A DNA stretch of 64,000 nucleotides from Myxococcus landrumus (GTDB lineage: Bacteria; Myxococcota; Myxococcia; Myxococcales; Myxococcaceae), in NCBI RefSeq assembly GCF_017301635.1, contig NZ_CP071091.1, positions 3,050,001-3,114,000 on the forward strand, read 5' to 3'. Shown one piece after another: positions 47,202 through 58,842 of this stretch (its first letter is position 1; every line of letters starts with the position of its first letter). Under the pieces are notes generated by a model. The model was not told the DNA's origin. It made no database searches and saw nothing but the letters and a program-made list of their open reading frames with translations. A program made the position numbers and the translations under genes.

Positions 47202-47572
47202 GCTCTCTCCTCGACGGGAAAGGCGTTCAAATGGAGAAGGGGCAGATCCACTGTCTGCCCACTGCCACAGGTCCGGTGCCGCCCCCTCTCCGCCAGCCGA
47301 TCACGTCTTCTCGACCCCGAATGTGTGGCTTGCCCAAGCTTGACAGCAAGGCGACTGCCTCCCTCCGGGCCGACCCGGAGGATTGCGCGCAGTCTACCCT
47401 CTCTGCGCCGTCAGGTGATGCGGGCTTGAGGAGCGCATGCTCGATGGGGGACGGTGGCAGAGTCGACCCAGGGAAGTCCCTCATCAGCCGCCCGCCCGCC
47501 AGGTGGCCGCGTCCGACGATGTAGCCCGGCCCCTCCGACCGAGTTAAGTGTCAGCCAGGCAAGGGAGATGCG
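47202..47572. other. 371-base divergent intergenic region (PilZ-GNAT operon / nadA)
   Basis: No protein gene seen. It holds two inverted repeats: 47240-47260 (7-bp arms, 7-base loop) and 47362-47381 (perfect 8-bp arms CCTCCGGG/CCCGGAGG around CCGA). A TTGACA occurs at 47340-47345 on the plus strand, but I find no matching -10. GGGAG lies just before the nadA ATG. It should carry the promoters of both flanking units. Confidence 0.6.
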
Positions 47573-48505
47573 ATGAGCACGGGCGTGGACTACGCGCAGG
47601 AAATCCAGGAGCTCAAGCGTTCCATGAACGCTGTGATTCTTGCGCACTACTATCAGGAGAGCGAAGTCCAGGACGTAGCGGACTTCGTCGGCGACAGCCT
47701 GGCGTTGGCGCAGGCGGCGGAGCGGACCGAGGCGGATGTCATCGTCTTCTGCGGTGTCCACTTCATGGCGGAGACAGCGAAAATCCTGAATCCCACGCGG
47801 CTGGTGCTGCTGCCGGACCTGAAGGCGGGCTGTTCCCTTTCAGACCGGTGTCCGCCCGCGGCCTTCAAGGCCTTCAAGGACAAGCACCCGGGCGCCTTCG
47901 TCGTGAGCTACGTGAACAGCTCCGCGGCGGTGAAGGCGATGAGCGACGTCATCTGCACGTCGTCGAACGCGGTGAAAATCGTCAACCAGGTCCCCAAGGA
48001 CCGGCAGATTCTCTTCGCGCCGGACCAGCACCTGGGCCGCCACGTCATGAAGCAGACCGGCCGGGACATGGTGCTGTGGCCGGGCAGCTGCATCGTCCAT
48101 GAAATCTTCAGCGAAAAGAAGCTGGTGGAGCTGAAGGTGATGCACCCGGATGCGGAGGTGGTGGCTCACCCGGAGTGCGAGGAGCAGGTGCTGCGGCACG
48201 CGGACTTCATCGGGTCGACGAAGGGGCTCCTGGACTTCGTCCTCAAGAGCCCGAAGCAGAAGTTCATCGTCGTGACGGAGGCGGGCATCCTCCATCAGAT
48301 GAAGAAGGGCGCGCCCGAGAAGACCTTCATCCCGGCGCCTCCGGACAACGGGTGCGCGTGCAACGAGTGCCCGTACATGCGGCTCAACACGCTGGAGAAG
48401 CTCTGGAAGTGCATGAACGAGCGCACGCCGGAGCTGACCATGCCGGAGGGACTGCGGGAGGCGGCGCGGGCTCCGTTGCAGCGGATGCTGGAGTGGTCCA
48501 GGTAG
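47573..48505 (+). CDS. nadA: Quinolinate synthase A
   Basis: 310 residues. Three domains with the family's landmarks: [39 protein letters not shown], and the three 4Fe-4S cysteines in [21 protein letters not shown] and NECPYMRLN. NadA condenses iminoaspartate with dihydroxyacetone phosphate to quinolinate in NAD biosynthesis. All key residues are present. No nadB or nadC is adjacent, so it is a single gene here. Shine-Dalgarno GGGAG lies close before the ATG; the 371-base upstream region holds an 8-bp palindrome that could be a regulatory site. Confidence 0.96.
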   Translation: MSTGVDYAQEIQELKRSMNAVILAHYYQESEVQDVADFVGDSLALAQAAERTEADVIVFCGVHFMAETAKILNPTRLVLLPDLKAGCSLSDRCPPAAFKAFKDKHPGAFVVSYVNSSAAVKAMSDVICTSSNAVKIVNQVPKDRQILFAPDQHLGRHVMKQTGRDMVLWPGSCIVHEIFSEKKLVELKVMHPDAEVVAHPECEEQVLRHADFIGSTKGLLDFVLKSPKQKFIVVTEAGILHQMKKGAPEKTFIPAPPDNGCACNECPYMRLNTLEKLWKCMNERTPELTMPEGLREAARAPLQRMLEWSR

Positions 48506-48582
48506 AGCGGAATCTGTCGTCGCGGCGGACATTCGCCAACTCGCGTCTTGCGCCGGGAGGGCCGGGGTGCAATGGAGCCTTC

Positions 48583-49185
48583 GTGGCCTTCCGATTTTTC
48601 GCAGTCCCCTCGCACCGACTGGTGGATTACCCCCAGTCGCTGCCGGTCGATGAGCGCCTTGAGCCGGACCTTCCCCCGGTCCCCGAGGCCGTGGAGCGTG
48701 CCCTGACAGGCACGGAGTTCCGAGACATGCGCGCGCGCGACAGGCTGCGCGCCCTGCTCCATGGAGACCGGACGCCCACCCTGGGTGCTCCCGAGGCGGG
48801 CTTCGGTCCGTCCGCCGTCTTCGCGCAGCCGCCCCAGGACCTGCCGGCGCTGCTGCGCCTGGCGGACGAGCTGGACGGGCTGGCCCGGCGCGAGGCGGGT
48901 GAGCGCGCGCTGGTGTGGAAGTGCGGGGATTGCGGAGCCCGCTACGCGGTGCCGGTGGCGCTGGTCCGGCAGGTGTCCATCCGCTGTGAGCGGTGCGGCA
49001 CCCCGGTGGAGCTCAACGCCACGCGCAGCCTGGGGGAAGAGGCGCTCATCGACCCCTTCCAGGGCGCGGTGAACCACAGCCGGCGGGAGCTGGCGGCCTT
49101 CTTCCGTGAGGCCATGGCCCGAGGCTGGCCCGTGCTGGTGTCCGAGGACCCGCGGGCGCCGGCCACTCCGGGCCCCTCCGCCTGA
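48583..49185 (+). CDS. Hypothetical protein with zinc ribbon
   Basis: 200 residues from GTG 48583 (GGAG six bases upstream). The N-terminal 100 residues (HRLVDYPQSLPVDERLEPDLPPVPEAV) are without recognisable domain. About residues 110-145 form a zinc ribbon with CGDC (WKCGDCGARYAVP) and CERC (IRCERCGTPVEL). A short helical C terminus follows (SRRELAAFFREAMARGW). Soluble, cytoplasmic. I do not know the family. It sits 77 bases after nadA and 59 bases before the methyltransferase gene on the same strand, so the three may be co-transcribed, but no shared function is evident. Confidence 0.65.
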   Translation: MAFRFFAVPSHRLVDYPQSLPVDERLEPDLPPVPEAVERALTGTEFRDMRARDRLRALLHGDRTPTLGAPEAGFGPSAVFAQPPQDLPALLRLADELDGLARREAGERALVWKCGDCGARYAVPVALVRQVSIRCERCGTPVELNATRSLGEEALIDPFQGAVNHSRRELAAFFREAMARGWPVLVSEDPRAPATPGPSA

Positions 49186-49244
49186 CTCGTTTCGCGCACA
49201 AAGCGATTCTCGCCCCTGGCGGGGGACGGTAGCCTCGAGCGCAC

Positions 49245-50057
49245 ATGCGGCACGCGCTCGTCCAGCTCCTTCGATGCCCCCGATGCCGACGCGGCGCCCT
49301 TCGTCCCGAGGCGCCCGCGGCTGTCCTGTTGTTCGGCCCGCTGCGCTGCCCTGACTGTCGCGCCAGCTATCCGGTGGCCGAGGGCGTGGCGGACCTGATG
49401 CTCGAGCCGGCGCTGGCCAGCGGACTTCAGCGAGGGCTGGAGCGCCGCTTCGTGGCCCGTTCCTACGAGCGCTACGTGCGCCCCGCCCTCCAGCGCGCGC
49501 TGCTGCGCCAGCCGATGGACACGGACAGCGAGTACCTCATCTACCGCAGCCTGCTGGGCAGCCCCGACGGGCCGGTGTTGGACGTCGGCTGCGGCACGGG
49601 ACTGGTGGCGCGGCGGCTGGCGCGCGAGCCGGGCTTCCCGCTGGTGGCGGGGCAGGACGTGTCCTCGGCGATGTTGGAGGAAGGCGTGGCCCAGGTGCGC
49701 GAGGCGGGGGCCACGGTGGACTTCCTTCGCGCGCAAGCACCCTATCTCCCGTTCCAGGATGAGACGCTCGGCGCGGTGCTGATGGCCGACTCGCTGCACT
49801 ACGTCGAAGACCTGGGCCGGCTGATGCTGGAGGTGGTGCGGGTGCTGCGTCCGGGGGGCCGCTGGGTGGCGAGCACGTATGCGCCGCCGGGCTCCGCGTC
49901 CGGGTTCCTGCACCGCCGCGTGGGACTTCACCCTCGGGGGGAGTCCACCTTGCGCGCGGCGGCCAGCGCGGCGGGACTGGTGCGCTTCGAGCGCGTCGCC
50001 CTGCCGCCGCTGCTGGTGCTCAAGGCGGAGAAGGCCTCCGCCGAAACACTCAGATGA
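49245..50057 (+). CDS. Trm112-like zinc domain fused to class I methyltransferase
   Basis: 270 residues. Residues 1-45 have a Trm112-like zinc site (LLRCPRCRRGAL and LRCPDCRASYPVAEGVADLM). A linker helix follows, then the SAM-binding Rossmann domain at about 105-220: VLDVGCGTGLVARRLA (motif I), VAGQDVSSAMLEEG (motif II), APYLPFQDETLGAVLMADSLHYV (motif IV) and VLRPGGRWVASTY. Substrate unknown; such fusions often act on quinones or other small molecules. Cytoplasmic. It overlaps the convergent Cys-rich gene by 8 bases. Confidence 0.85.
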   Translation: MRHALVQLLRCPRCRRGALRPEAPAAVLLFGPLRCPDCRASYPVAEGVADLMLEPALASGLQRGLERRFVARSYERYVRPALQRALLRQPMDTDSEYLIYRSLLGSPDGPVLDVGCGTGLVARRLAREPGFPLVAGQDVSSAMLEEGVAQVREAGATVDFLRAQAPYLPFQDETLGAVLMADSLHYVEDLGRLMLEVVRVLRPGGRWVASTYAPPGSASGFLHRRVGLHPRGESTLRAAASAAGLVRFERVALPPLLVLKAEKASAETLR

Positions 50058-50454
50058 AGATGCCGGCGGAGGCGTCGGTGCGGCGCGCCTCGTCCAGCTT
50101 CAGCTTCGCGGGACGACCGCGCAGCGCGTCCATCATCTGCCGCTTGGGCTTGCAGTTGGAGCACTCGCACGAGCCCTTCTTGCAGGTGCAGTCCGCCTTG
50201 CTGCCACACTGGCACTTGGCGGCCATGAGCGAGTCGATGGCCTCCAGCGGACGCGCCTGCTCACCCGTCGCGGGACGAGCCTCCGCCTGGGTGGGGGCCA
50301 CGGCGGAGTCTGGAGACGCCTTCTCCGTGGACTTCTCCGCCTTGGCTTGAGCGGCGCGGGCGTGGGCCTCGCAGGCGCTCGCCGCGCGGGGCGCGAGCAG
50401 CAGCAGACCGGTGGCCAGCAGCCCCGCGGCCACCATCGTCGCGTTGCGTGTCAT
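50050..50454 (-). CDS. Small exported Cys-rich (metallothionein-like) protein
   Basis: 134 residues from the ATG at 50454, with AAGGAGAG about six bases upstream. A Sec signal peptide (MTRNATMVAAGLLATGLLLL...ASA) is followed by an Ala/Glu-rich stretch and then the cluster CQCGSKADCTCKKGSCECSNC (about residues 84-104; eight Cys in 21 residues, mostly as C-x-C or C-x-x-C). This spacing is typical of metal-binding clusters; copper, zinc or another soft metal is likely. A basic tail (KPKRQMMDALRGRPAKLKL) follows. Secreted or periplasmic Cys-rich proteins of this type are unusual. Convergent overlap of 8 bases with the methyltransferase gene. No family name is recognised. Confidence 0.7.
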   Translation of the reverse strand: MTRNATMVAAGLLATGLLLLAPRAASACEAHARAAQAKAEKSTEKASPDSAVAPTQAEARPATGEQARPLEAIDSLMAAKCQCGSKADCTCKKGSCECSNCKPKRQMMDALRGRPAKLKLDEARRTDASAGIFI

Positions 50455-50634
50455 GTGCGCTCTCCTTGAGAGCCTCTCGGCCTGGGCTCTCTGTCCACCG
50501 GCGCCTATAGCGCAGGCACCATCGCCTGCCAAGGTCACCGGCCATACCTTTGTCTACCCCGACGATTCGGGCCCCGTGCCCACTGTCGGTTGCTCGCCGG
50601 GCAGGGAGTCGGCGCATACAGTCCCGCCCCGCTC

Positions 50635-52203
50635 GTGACGACTCCCAACCCCCGCTTTATTCACATCGCAGCCCTGGTGCTGGGGGCGCTGCCCCTGTGG
50701 GTGTCGCGCTCCCTGCCGATGGTGGACCTGCCGCAGCACCTGTACCTCATCTCCGTGCTGCACCGGCTGGATGACCCGACCACGCTGTACCCCCAGCTCT
50801 TCGAGGCCCGCCACGCGCTGACGCCGTACCTGGGCTACTACTATCTGGTCAGCGGGCTGAACTGGCTGTTGCCGCTGGAGATGGCCAACCGCGTCTTCCT
50901 CACCGCGTACGTCGTGGGGCTGCCGTTGAGCCTGGGGTTCCTGCTGCGCTCGCTGGGCCGGCCCACGTGGCCATCCCTGCTCGCCCTGCCCTTCGCGTAT
51001 GGCGACAGCTTCGGCTGGGGCTTCATCAACTACTGCGCCGCGCTGCCGCTCACGTTGCTGTGCTGCGGCCTCTTCGTGCGGACGCTGGAGGACGCACCCC
51101 GCCGACGGAAGTGGATGGTGGGTCTGGCCCTCTGCCTCGTCACGGTGCTGCTCTTCCATGTCCAGGCGTTCGGGTTCCTGGCGCTGGGACTGCCGTGGCT
51201 CCTGCTCACCACGCGCGTGCCCGAGGACGCCTCGGCCCAGGGCGCCGCACAGCGGCTGCTGCCTCGCGTGCCGGCAATGCTGGGCGTGGTGCCCGGCGTG
51301 GCGCTGTTCCTGGGCTGGGTCGTGCTTCGCTTCGGCGAGCCACCCGACATCCAACCCGGCGCGCCATGGAAGGCCTGGGGGCCCACGTTCTCGCCGCAGA
51401 ACCTGGCGTGGAAGAGCTTCGAGCAGAACCGCGCGGAGCTCTTCGATGTGCTCGCCAACACGCTGCGCGATGGCTCGGACCGGTGGGCGCTCTACGCCGT
51501 GGGCGCGGTGGCGCTGGCGGGCTGGGTGGCGGGACTCCTGCGCCCGGCCGTGACTTCCAGCTCGGGCGGAGGGGTGGCGCGCACGCGGCTCTTGGGGTTG
51601 GGGGTGGTGGCGCTCGCGCTCTTCTTCCTGCTGCCCTTCGACATCCGAGGGTACGTCTACTACCTCAACACGCGTTATGCGCACCTGGCCGCCGCGCTGC
51701 TCGTAGCCACCGCGCCCGCCACGGTGCCCGAGTGGCGCACGCCCTTGCGCTGGGCCGCCATGGCCTGCGCCGTGGTGCTGGCCTTCACCCTGGGCCGAGG
51801 CTTCCGCGCCTTCTCTCGCGAAGCGACGGAGTGGGAGGGGCTTGTCTCGGCCACGGCGCCGAAGCCCCGCGTCATGGGCCTCATCTACGACGGGGGCTCG
51901 CGGGTGGTGCGCTTCCCCGTGTTCATCCACTCGGCGGCGGTGCTGGCCCGAGAGCGCGGAGGTGTTCCCAACTTCACGTTCGCCTCCACGCCGCACTCGC
52001 CCCTGAAGTACCGGGGCGAGATGCCTCCGACGTTCCCCTCCGAGTGGCGTCCCCAGGACGTCGACCTGGACACGCAGGGCGCGTGGTACGACCACTTCAT
52101 CGTGCGCGGCGCCCATCCATCGCAGGTGTTCGGCGCGCGACTCCAATCGGAGCTGGTGGTGGTGGGCCAGTCGGGACGGAGCTGGCTCGTGCGCAGGCGC
52201 TGA
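50635..52203 (+). CDS. Polytopic membrane protein, GT-C-like
   Basis: About 522 residues from GTG 50635 (MTTPNPRFIHIAALVLGALP); a TTG at 50590 would add 15 residues; no good Shine-Dalgarno marks either. About 10-12 membrane helices. The first loop has MVDLPQHLYLISVL, an acidic motif in the position used by GT-C glycosyltransferases, and FNYC-like helices follow; the final 110 residues are soluble (VNVTF-like strands, GAWYDHFIVRGAHPSQV) and probably extracytoplasmic. Could be a lipid-linked sugar transferase or a transporter; the evidence is only topology and the DLPQH motif. It is divergent from the Cys-rich gene and followed after 94 bases by an unknown gene on the same strand. Confidence 0.65.
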   Translation: MTTPNPRFIHIAALVLGALPLWVSRSLPMVDLPQHLYLISVLHRLDDPTTLYPQLFEARHALTPYLGYYYLVSGLNWLLPLEMANRVFLTAYVVGLPLSLGFLLRSLGRPTWPSLLALPFAYGDSFGWGFINYCAALPLTLLCCGLFVRTLEDAPRRRKWMVGLALCLVTVLLFHVQAFGFLALGLPWLLLTTRVPEDASAQGAAQRLLPRVPAMLGVVPGVALFLGWVVLRFGEPPDIQPGAPWKAWGPTFSPQNLAWKSFEQNRAELFDVLANTLRDGSDRWALYAVGAVALAGWVAGLLRPAVTSSSGGGVARTRLLGLGVVALALFFLLPFDIRGYVYYLNTRYAHLAAALLVATAPATVPEWRTPLRWAAMACAVVLAFTLGRGFRAFSREATEWEGLVSATAPKPRVMGLIYDGGSRVVRFPVFIHSAAVLARERGGVPNFTFASTPHSPLKYRGEMPPTFPSEWRPQDVDLDTQGAWYDHFIVRGAHPSQVFGARLQSELVVVGQSGRSWLVRRR

Positions 52204-52297
52204 GGCGCTTCCACTGAAGCCCAGGAGTGTGGGCCAGTCGTCGGGTGGCCCGCATGGGCCATGCCCCGCGTCACACGGCACGCGGTACAAGGCCCCC

Positions 52298-53524
52298 ATG
52301 AAATCCTCCGCCTCGGACCCTCGCTCCCTGCTGGACGCGCTGCGCGCTGGCAGCCCCCTGCCCGACTTTCCCGCCAGCGCCGTGGAATCCGCCCGGACGC
52401 TCGCGAGTACTCCCGGCACCGCCACGCCCGCGGCCGTCGAGGCCCTCCCGGAGCCTCTCGCCGCGGCCCTCCTCGAAGGCTCCGTCCTGGATGGACAGCC
52501 CGCGCTCGCGGAAGCCCTCTCCGTCTCCACCGTGAAGCCCCTGGCCAAGCTCGCCAAGAAGGCCCTGTACCGGCTGCGCTCCCGAGGCGTCACCGTGGCC
52601 GAGCCCTCACGCCCCTCGCAGCCGGAAGCGGCCCGCCCCACCGTCTCCGCGCCCGAGGAGCTCCCCGCGCTCGCCAGCACGGTGACCGGTCGGGGCGAGC
52701 GAGCCGTGGTGCTCGGCCGCGCCGTGCGGGGTGGCGGCATCGAGGTGGTGCAGGCCCTCCTCTCGGATGAGCACGGCGTCGTCCAGCTCCAGCTCGATGA
52801 GAAGAGCCGAGGCATGTGGCGCCGCATCCTCAAGGAGGGACTGGAGCAAGGGGGCACGGTGGAGTTGCCCTTGAACACCGCCGTGGCGCTGCTCGCCGAG
52901 GCCGCCGGCCTCAACCTGCGCACGCACACCCCCTTCCCCGAGGGACTCGACGTGGCGCTGCGGCACTTCGGCACCCAGCCCCAGGCCGAGCCCACCACCC
53001 TCCCCCCTCCCGAGCCGGAGGACGTCCGCCGGGTGATGGAGGGGGAGCTGCTGCACGCCACCCCCGAGATGGCCACCTGGCTCCCTCCGGACTCCGTGGT
53101 GAAGCGCCTCCTGGCCAGGCTGGATGAGGTGGTCGTCAGCCCCCTGGCGCTCAGCGAGACGCAGCGAACGGAGCAGCTCCAGACCGCGGTGCGCGCGGTG
53201 ACCCAGGACTTCTTCACGCCCGACATGAGCCGGCGGTACGCCCTGCGGCTGTGGAGGATGGCGGACTACTTCGAGCACAGCGCCCGACCGAAGGAGGCCG
53301 ACATCGCTCGAGGCGAGGCCCGCCGCCTCTTCCACGGTGCCCAGCAGCCCTACTCCCGCTTCGCCGAGCACCTCTTCGAGAAGGTACTCGGACTGGTGGC
53401 GGCGGCCGGAGCCCGGGCCGAGGCCCAGGCACAACGGGCCTCGGGCGCCGCCGAGCCCACCCCTCCCGCCGAGGCTGCTCCCACCCAGGAGCGGCGCAGC
53501 CCCGGCGGTCTCATCCTCCCCTGA
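52298..53524 (+). CDS. Hypothetical protein, family not recognised
   Basis: 408 residues from the ATG at 52298. Soluble, no signal peptide. An Ala/Pro-rich helical start (about 1-105; LAKLAKKALYRLRSRG resembles the end of a helical repeat), a central alpha/beta part (about 130-235; RAVVLGRAVRGGGIEVVQALL, VQLQLDEKSRGMWRRIL), and a helical C-terminal domain (about 250-375; DMSRRYALRLWRMADYFEHS, LFEKVLGLV), then a Pro/Ala tail. I do not know its function. It is 94 bases after the membrane-protein gene and 27 bases before the end of the convergent metalloprotease gene. Confidence 0.6.
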   Translation: MKSSASDPRSLLDALRAGSPLPDFPASAVESARTLASTPGTATPAAVEALPEPLAAALLEGSVLDGQPALAEALSVSTVKPLAKLAKKALYRLRSRGVTVAEPSRPSQPEAARPTVSAPEELPALASTVTGRGERAVVLGRAVRGGGIEVVQALLSDEHGVVQLQLDEKSRGMWRRILKEGLEQGGTVELPLNTAVALLAEAAGLNLRTHTPFPEGLDVALRHFGTQPQAEPTTLPPPEPEDVRRVMEGELLHATPEMATWLPPDSVVKRLLARLDEVVVSPLALSETQRTEQLQTAVRAVTQDFFTPDMSRRYALRLWRMADYFEHSARPKEADIARGEARRLFHGAQQPYSRFAEHLFEKVLGLVAAAGARAEAQAQRASGAAEPTPPAEAAPTQERRSPGGLILP

Positions 53525-53551
53525 TGACCCCGAGGGGAGGAGTCTGCCGCC

Positions 53552-54361
53552 TCACTCCGGCGAGACGCGTGCGCGCAGCAGCAGGTCCAGGTTCTCCTGC
53601 TCCCACGCCTGCGCACGCGTGTAGTCATGGAAGCGCTTCTCGTGCTCCATGAGCTCGGGTGGATGGATGCACCGCCGCCCGTCGTCGCCCTTCCGGGTCC
53701 GGTAGATGTGGTGAAGCATCTCGTGGAAGACAATCCACTCCACGAAGTACCGGGGCACCATCGGCTGGTCCAACGCGGGGTGGATGCGGATGACCTTCGA
53801 GTCCGCCGAGTAGGAGCCCATCTTGATGCTCTTGCGAGGCCCCTTCACCCGAGGCGCCGGGCCATAGGTGATGGCCGCGTCGATGCGCCGGCTGCTGAAG
53901 TACCGCTCGTTGAGCCGGTCGAAGATGCGCTCGAGGTCATGGTGTTGACCCATCGGCTCCAGCCGGATGCGCTTGCGCATCTGCGCGGGAGACAGCCGCC
54001 GGATGTACATGCGGTTGCGCTCGATGTAGCGGTCCAACAGCGTGCTCGCCTCCGGGTCCCCCTTGCGCACGAAGCTGGCCAGCGCCTGCACCACGTCGTC
54101 CGGTGCGGCCAGGAACATGTGGTGGAGCCGCAACCGCCACAACGCCCGCTGACGTTGAAAGGTCAGCATCGTGTGCGTGTTGTCGTGAACCTCCACCGCC
54201 ACCTTCGCGCGCAAGCGCGTGCGGAGGCGGCGTTCGAGCACGCGTCTCCAGACCTTCAACAGCCGGTTCGGTTCCGGTGCGACAGGTTGCTGCCGCACTA
54301 CCCGTCCGGCCGTGTAACTCCTCTTCGTCACGATGTTTTTCTGCTTCTTGAGGCGCGCCAT
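53552..54361 (-). CDS. SprT/YgjP-like zinc metalloprotease
   Basis: 269 residues from the ATG at 54361 (MARLKKQKNIVTKRSYTAG); an upstream frame of 45 more residues has no support. The zinc motif is FVEWIVFHEMLHHIYR (HExxH, about residues 208-223), and a third ligand is likely in EHEKRFHDYTRA, in the position of the HxxRF of YgjP/SprT proteins. The first 110 residues are basic and helical. Cytoplasmic; probably a nucleic-acid-associated peptidase, as SprT relatives are, but no substrate is known. Convergent with the unknown gene (27-base gap); the kinase gene ends 34... lies upstream on the same strand from 54518, after a 156-base gap. Confidence 0.75.
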   Translation of the reverse strand: MARLKKQKNIVTKRSYTAGRVVRQQPVAPEPNRLLKVWRRVLERRLRTRLRAKVAVEVHDNTHTMLTFQRQRALWRLRLHHMFLAAPDDVVQALASFVRKGDPEASTLLDRYIERNRMYIRRLSPAQMRKRIRLEPMGQHHDLERIFDRLNERYFSSRRIDAAITYGPAPRVKGPRKSIKMGSYSADSKVIRIHPALDQPMVPRYFVEWIVFHEMLHHIYRTRKGDDGRRCIHPPELMEHEKRFHDYTRAQAWEQENLDLLLRARVSPE

Positions 54362-54517
54362 GGAGCGCCGGATTCTACGGCCCCCTCTGACATGCGCAAT
54401 GCGCGCTCCGAGCGGAATACCTAGGAAATCCAACGACTTAAGGGCACTCAAGCCCACCCGGTCCCACTTGTCCTCCCCGGGGGGAGCCGCGCCCATATGG
54501 GCAAGTGCCCGTCCTGA

Positions 54518-57400
<2,883 letters not shown>

Positions 57401-57530
57401 GGAGCAAACACGACGTCTGACAGGGTGGGACAGGTTGGACTTTTCCGGAGCTTACCCACAATCAGAGGGTTGGGGGAGCGGGGGGCCCACATCGACGGGT
57501 AGCGGACACCCCTCCGGAGGCAGAGCCCCC

Positions 57531-57573
57531 CAAAAAGAAGAAGCCGCCCCTCCCTGTACGGGCGAGGGGCGGC
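57531..57573 (-). terminator. Intrinsic terminator after the lipoprotein gene
   Basis: Minus-strand 9-bp stem (57573-57565 with 57551-57543, 13-base loop), then TTCTTCTTTTTG (57542-57531). It lies 38 bases past the stop at 57611. The T-tail is identical over 12 bases to the one at 39413-39424. Confidence 0.75.
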
Positions 57574-57610
57574 GACTCAGCGGGACATCCTCATGGGATG
57601 TCCCCTGGAA

Positions 57611-58693
57611 TCACGGCGCGGGCGCCAGGTCCGTGTCGCAGTCCATCGGGTGCAGCACGTACGTGAAGTTGTTCGTCGTGCCGGGGACGACGCCATCGCC
57701 GTAGGCGTTGCAGCGAGTGCTGGTGCCACCATCGGGGAGCGTCGTGGTCGTGCCCGCGTCGGAGCACTGCACGTTCGTGAAGGTCTCCCAGACGCCACGG
57801 ATGCCCTTCGGGAAGGTCACCGTGCCGCCGTCGTCCACCGTCTCCATGATCTTGCAGTTGTCCGACCGGTACGTCTTGGAGGTCGAGACGAGGATGCCAC
57901 CCGTGACTTCGATGCCCAGGTAGGTGGTGTTCGTCGGGTTGTCCGGCTGCGACTTCATCGAGGGCGGACGCACGTTGGTGACCGACAGCGGGCCCGGGAT
58001 GTGGACGCGCAGGCCAGCGAAGTCGGCATTGGGCTTCTCCTTGCCCGAGTCCGCATTGCCAAAGCCCGCGGCGACCTCGTTGTCGGGGAGGATCTGGCGG
58101 TCCGTCTCCTTCTTGGCGACGATCATGTCACCGACGGTGACGCCGCTCACGTTGAGCAGATAGGTGCTCTTGATCACGGGGCGGTAGGCCTCACGCAGCT
58201 CGGGCGCGCCGTCGCGGCCGTTGGCGTTGAACCTGCGGAACCAGCCCTTGATGCGGACGACGTCACCCACCGCCGGCTGGAAGTCCGGCGCGGCCGCCGA
58301 CGCCTTGTCCTTGTAGAACTTGTCGACGTAGATGCCTTCCATGGGGAAGCATGGGTCGACCACCCAGAAGCGGGCGATGAAGTCGCCCTGGTCGCCCTTG
58401 TCGAAGTCCTTCACCGCCGTCACGACCACGTTGTCCAGGTCGATGATGTCGCCCCGCTTCCCGTTGGCCTTGATATTCCCGATGGGGCCCAGCCCGTTCT
58501 GGGCCGGGGGACATACCCGGCTGCCCGCGTCGGAGCCCGCGTCCGTGCCAGCGTCCTGGCCACACGCACCGGAACATCCCGCGTCAGGGGTCGGCTCGTT
58601 GTCGCCATCGTCACGACCAGAGCAGCCCGCCACGGAAGCCATCACAGCCGTGGCGACCAGCGCCGCCGCGCCAAGCGTCTTGCGCAGTTGCAT
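57611..58693 (-). CDS. Lipoprotein with beta-rich body
   Basis: 360 residues from the ATG at 58693 (MQLRKTLGAAALVATAVMAS, lipobox SVAGC); an ATG at 58708 gives five more residues but a worse ribosome site. After the lipobox Cys come acidic Gly/Asp repeats (DAGTDAGSDAGS), as in many myxobacterial lipoproteins. The rest (about 60-360) is beta-rich: VGDVVRIKGWFRRFNANGR and FAGLRVHIPGPLSVTNVRPPS look like OB-fold or DUF4397-like strands. Family unknown. Probably outer-membrane-attached. A sigma-70-like promoter lies 70 bases upstream, and the gene has its own terminator, so it is a single transcription unit. Confidence 0.7.
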   Translation of the reverse strand: MQLRKTLGAAALVATAVMASVAGCSGRDDGDNEPTPDAGCSGACGQDAGTDAGSDAGSRVCPPAQNGLGPIGNIKANGKRGDIIDLDNVVVTAVKDFDKGDQGDFIARFWVVDPCFPMEGIYVDKFYKDKASAAAPDFQPAVGDVVRIKGWFRRFNANGRDGAPELREAYRPVIKSTYLLNVSGVTVGDMIVAKKETDRQILPDNEVAAGFGNADSGKEKPNADFAGLRVHIPGPLSVTNVRPPSMKSQPDNPTNTTYLGIEVTGGILVSTSKTYRSDNCKIMETVDDGGTVTFPKGIRGVWETFTNVQCSDAGTTTTLPDGGTSTRCNAYGDGVVPGTTNNFTYVLHPMDCDTDLAPAP

Positions 58694-58765
58694 CTCTCGT
58701 ATCTCCATTCTTGTCGCGGCGCCTGGGGGGTTGATGTCGACGCCGGTCGGTCCGAGGATGCTGGC

Positions 58766-58795
58766 CTTATACCGGTGGCTTGACGTGCCCGGCAA
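58766..58795 (-). promoter_or_regulatory. Candidate sigma-70 promoter of the lipoprotein gene
   Basis: Minus strand: TTGCCG (58795-58790), 18-base spacer, TATAAG (58771-58766). The start would be near 58759, giving a leader of about 66 bases to the ATG at 58693. Five of six -10 bases and four of six -35 bases match consensus. Confidence 0.45.
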
Positions 58796-58842
58796 GGAAC
58801 CCACTCCCCCACGGGTTACATGTCTGTGAATTCGAGGAACCC

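Noticed and set aside
47340..47345. TTGACA upstream of nadA as a promoter
   Set aside because: No -10-like hexamer at 15-19 bases; kept only as a note in the intergenic entry.
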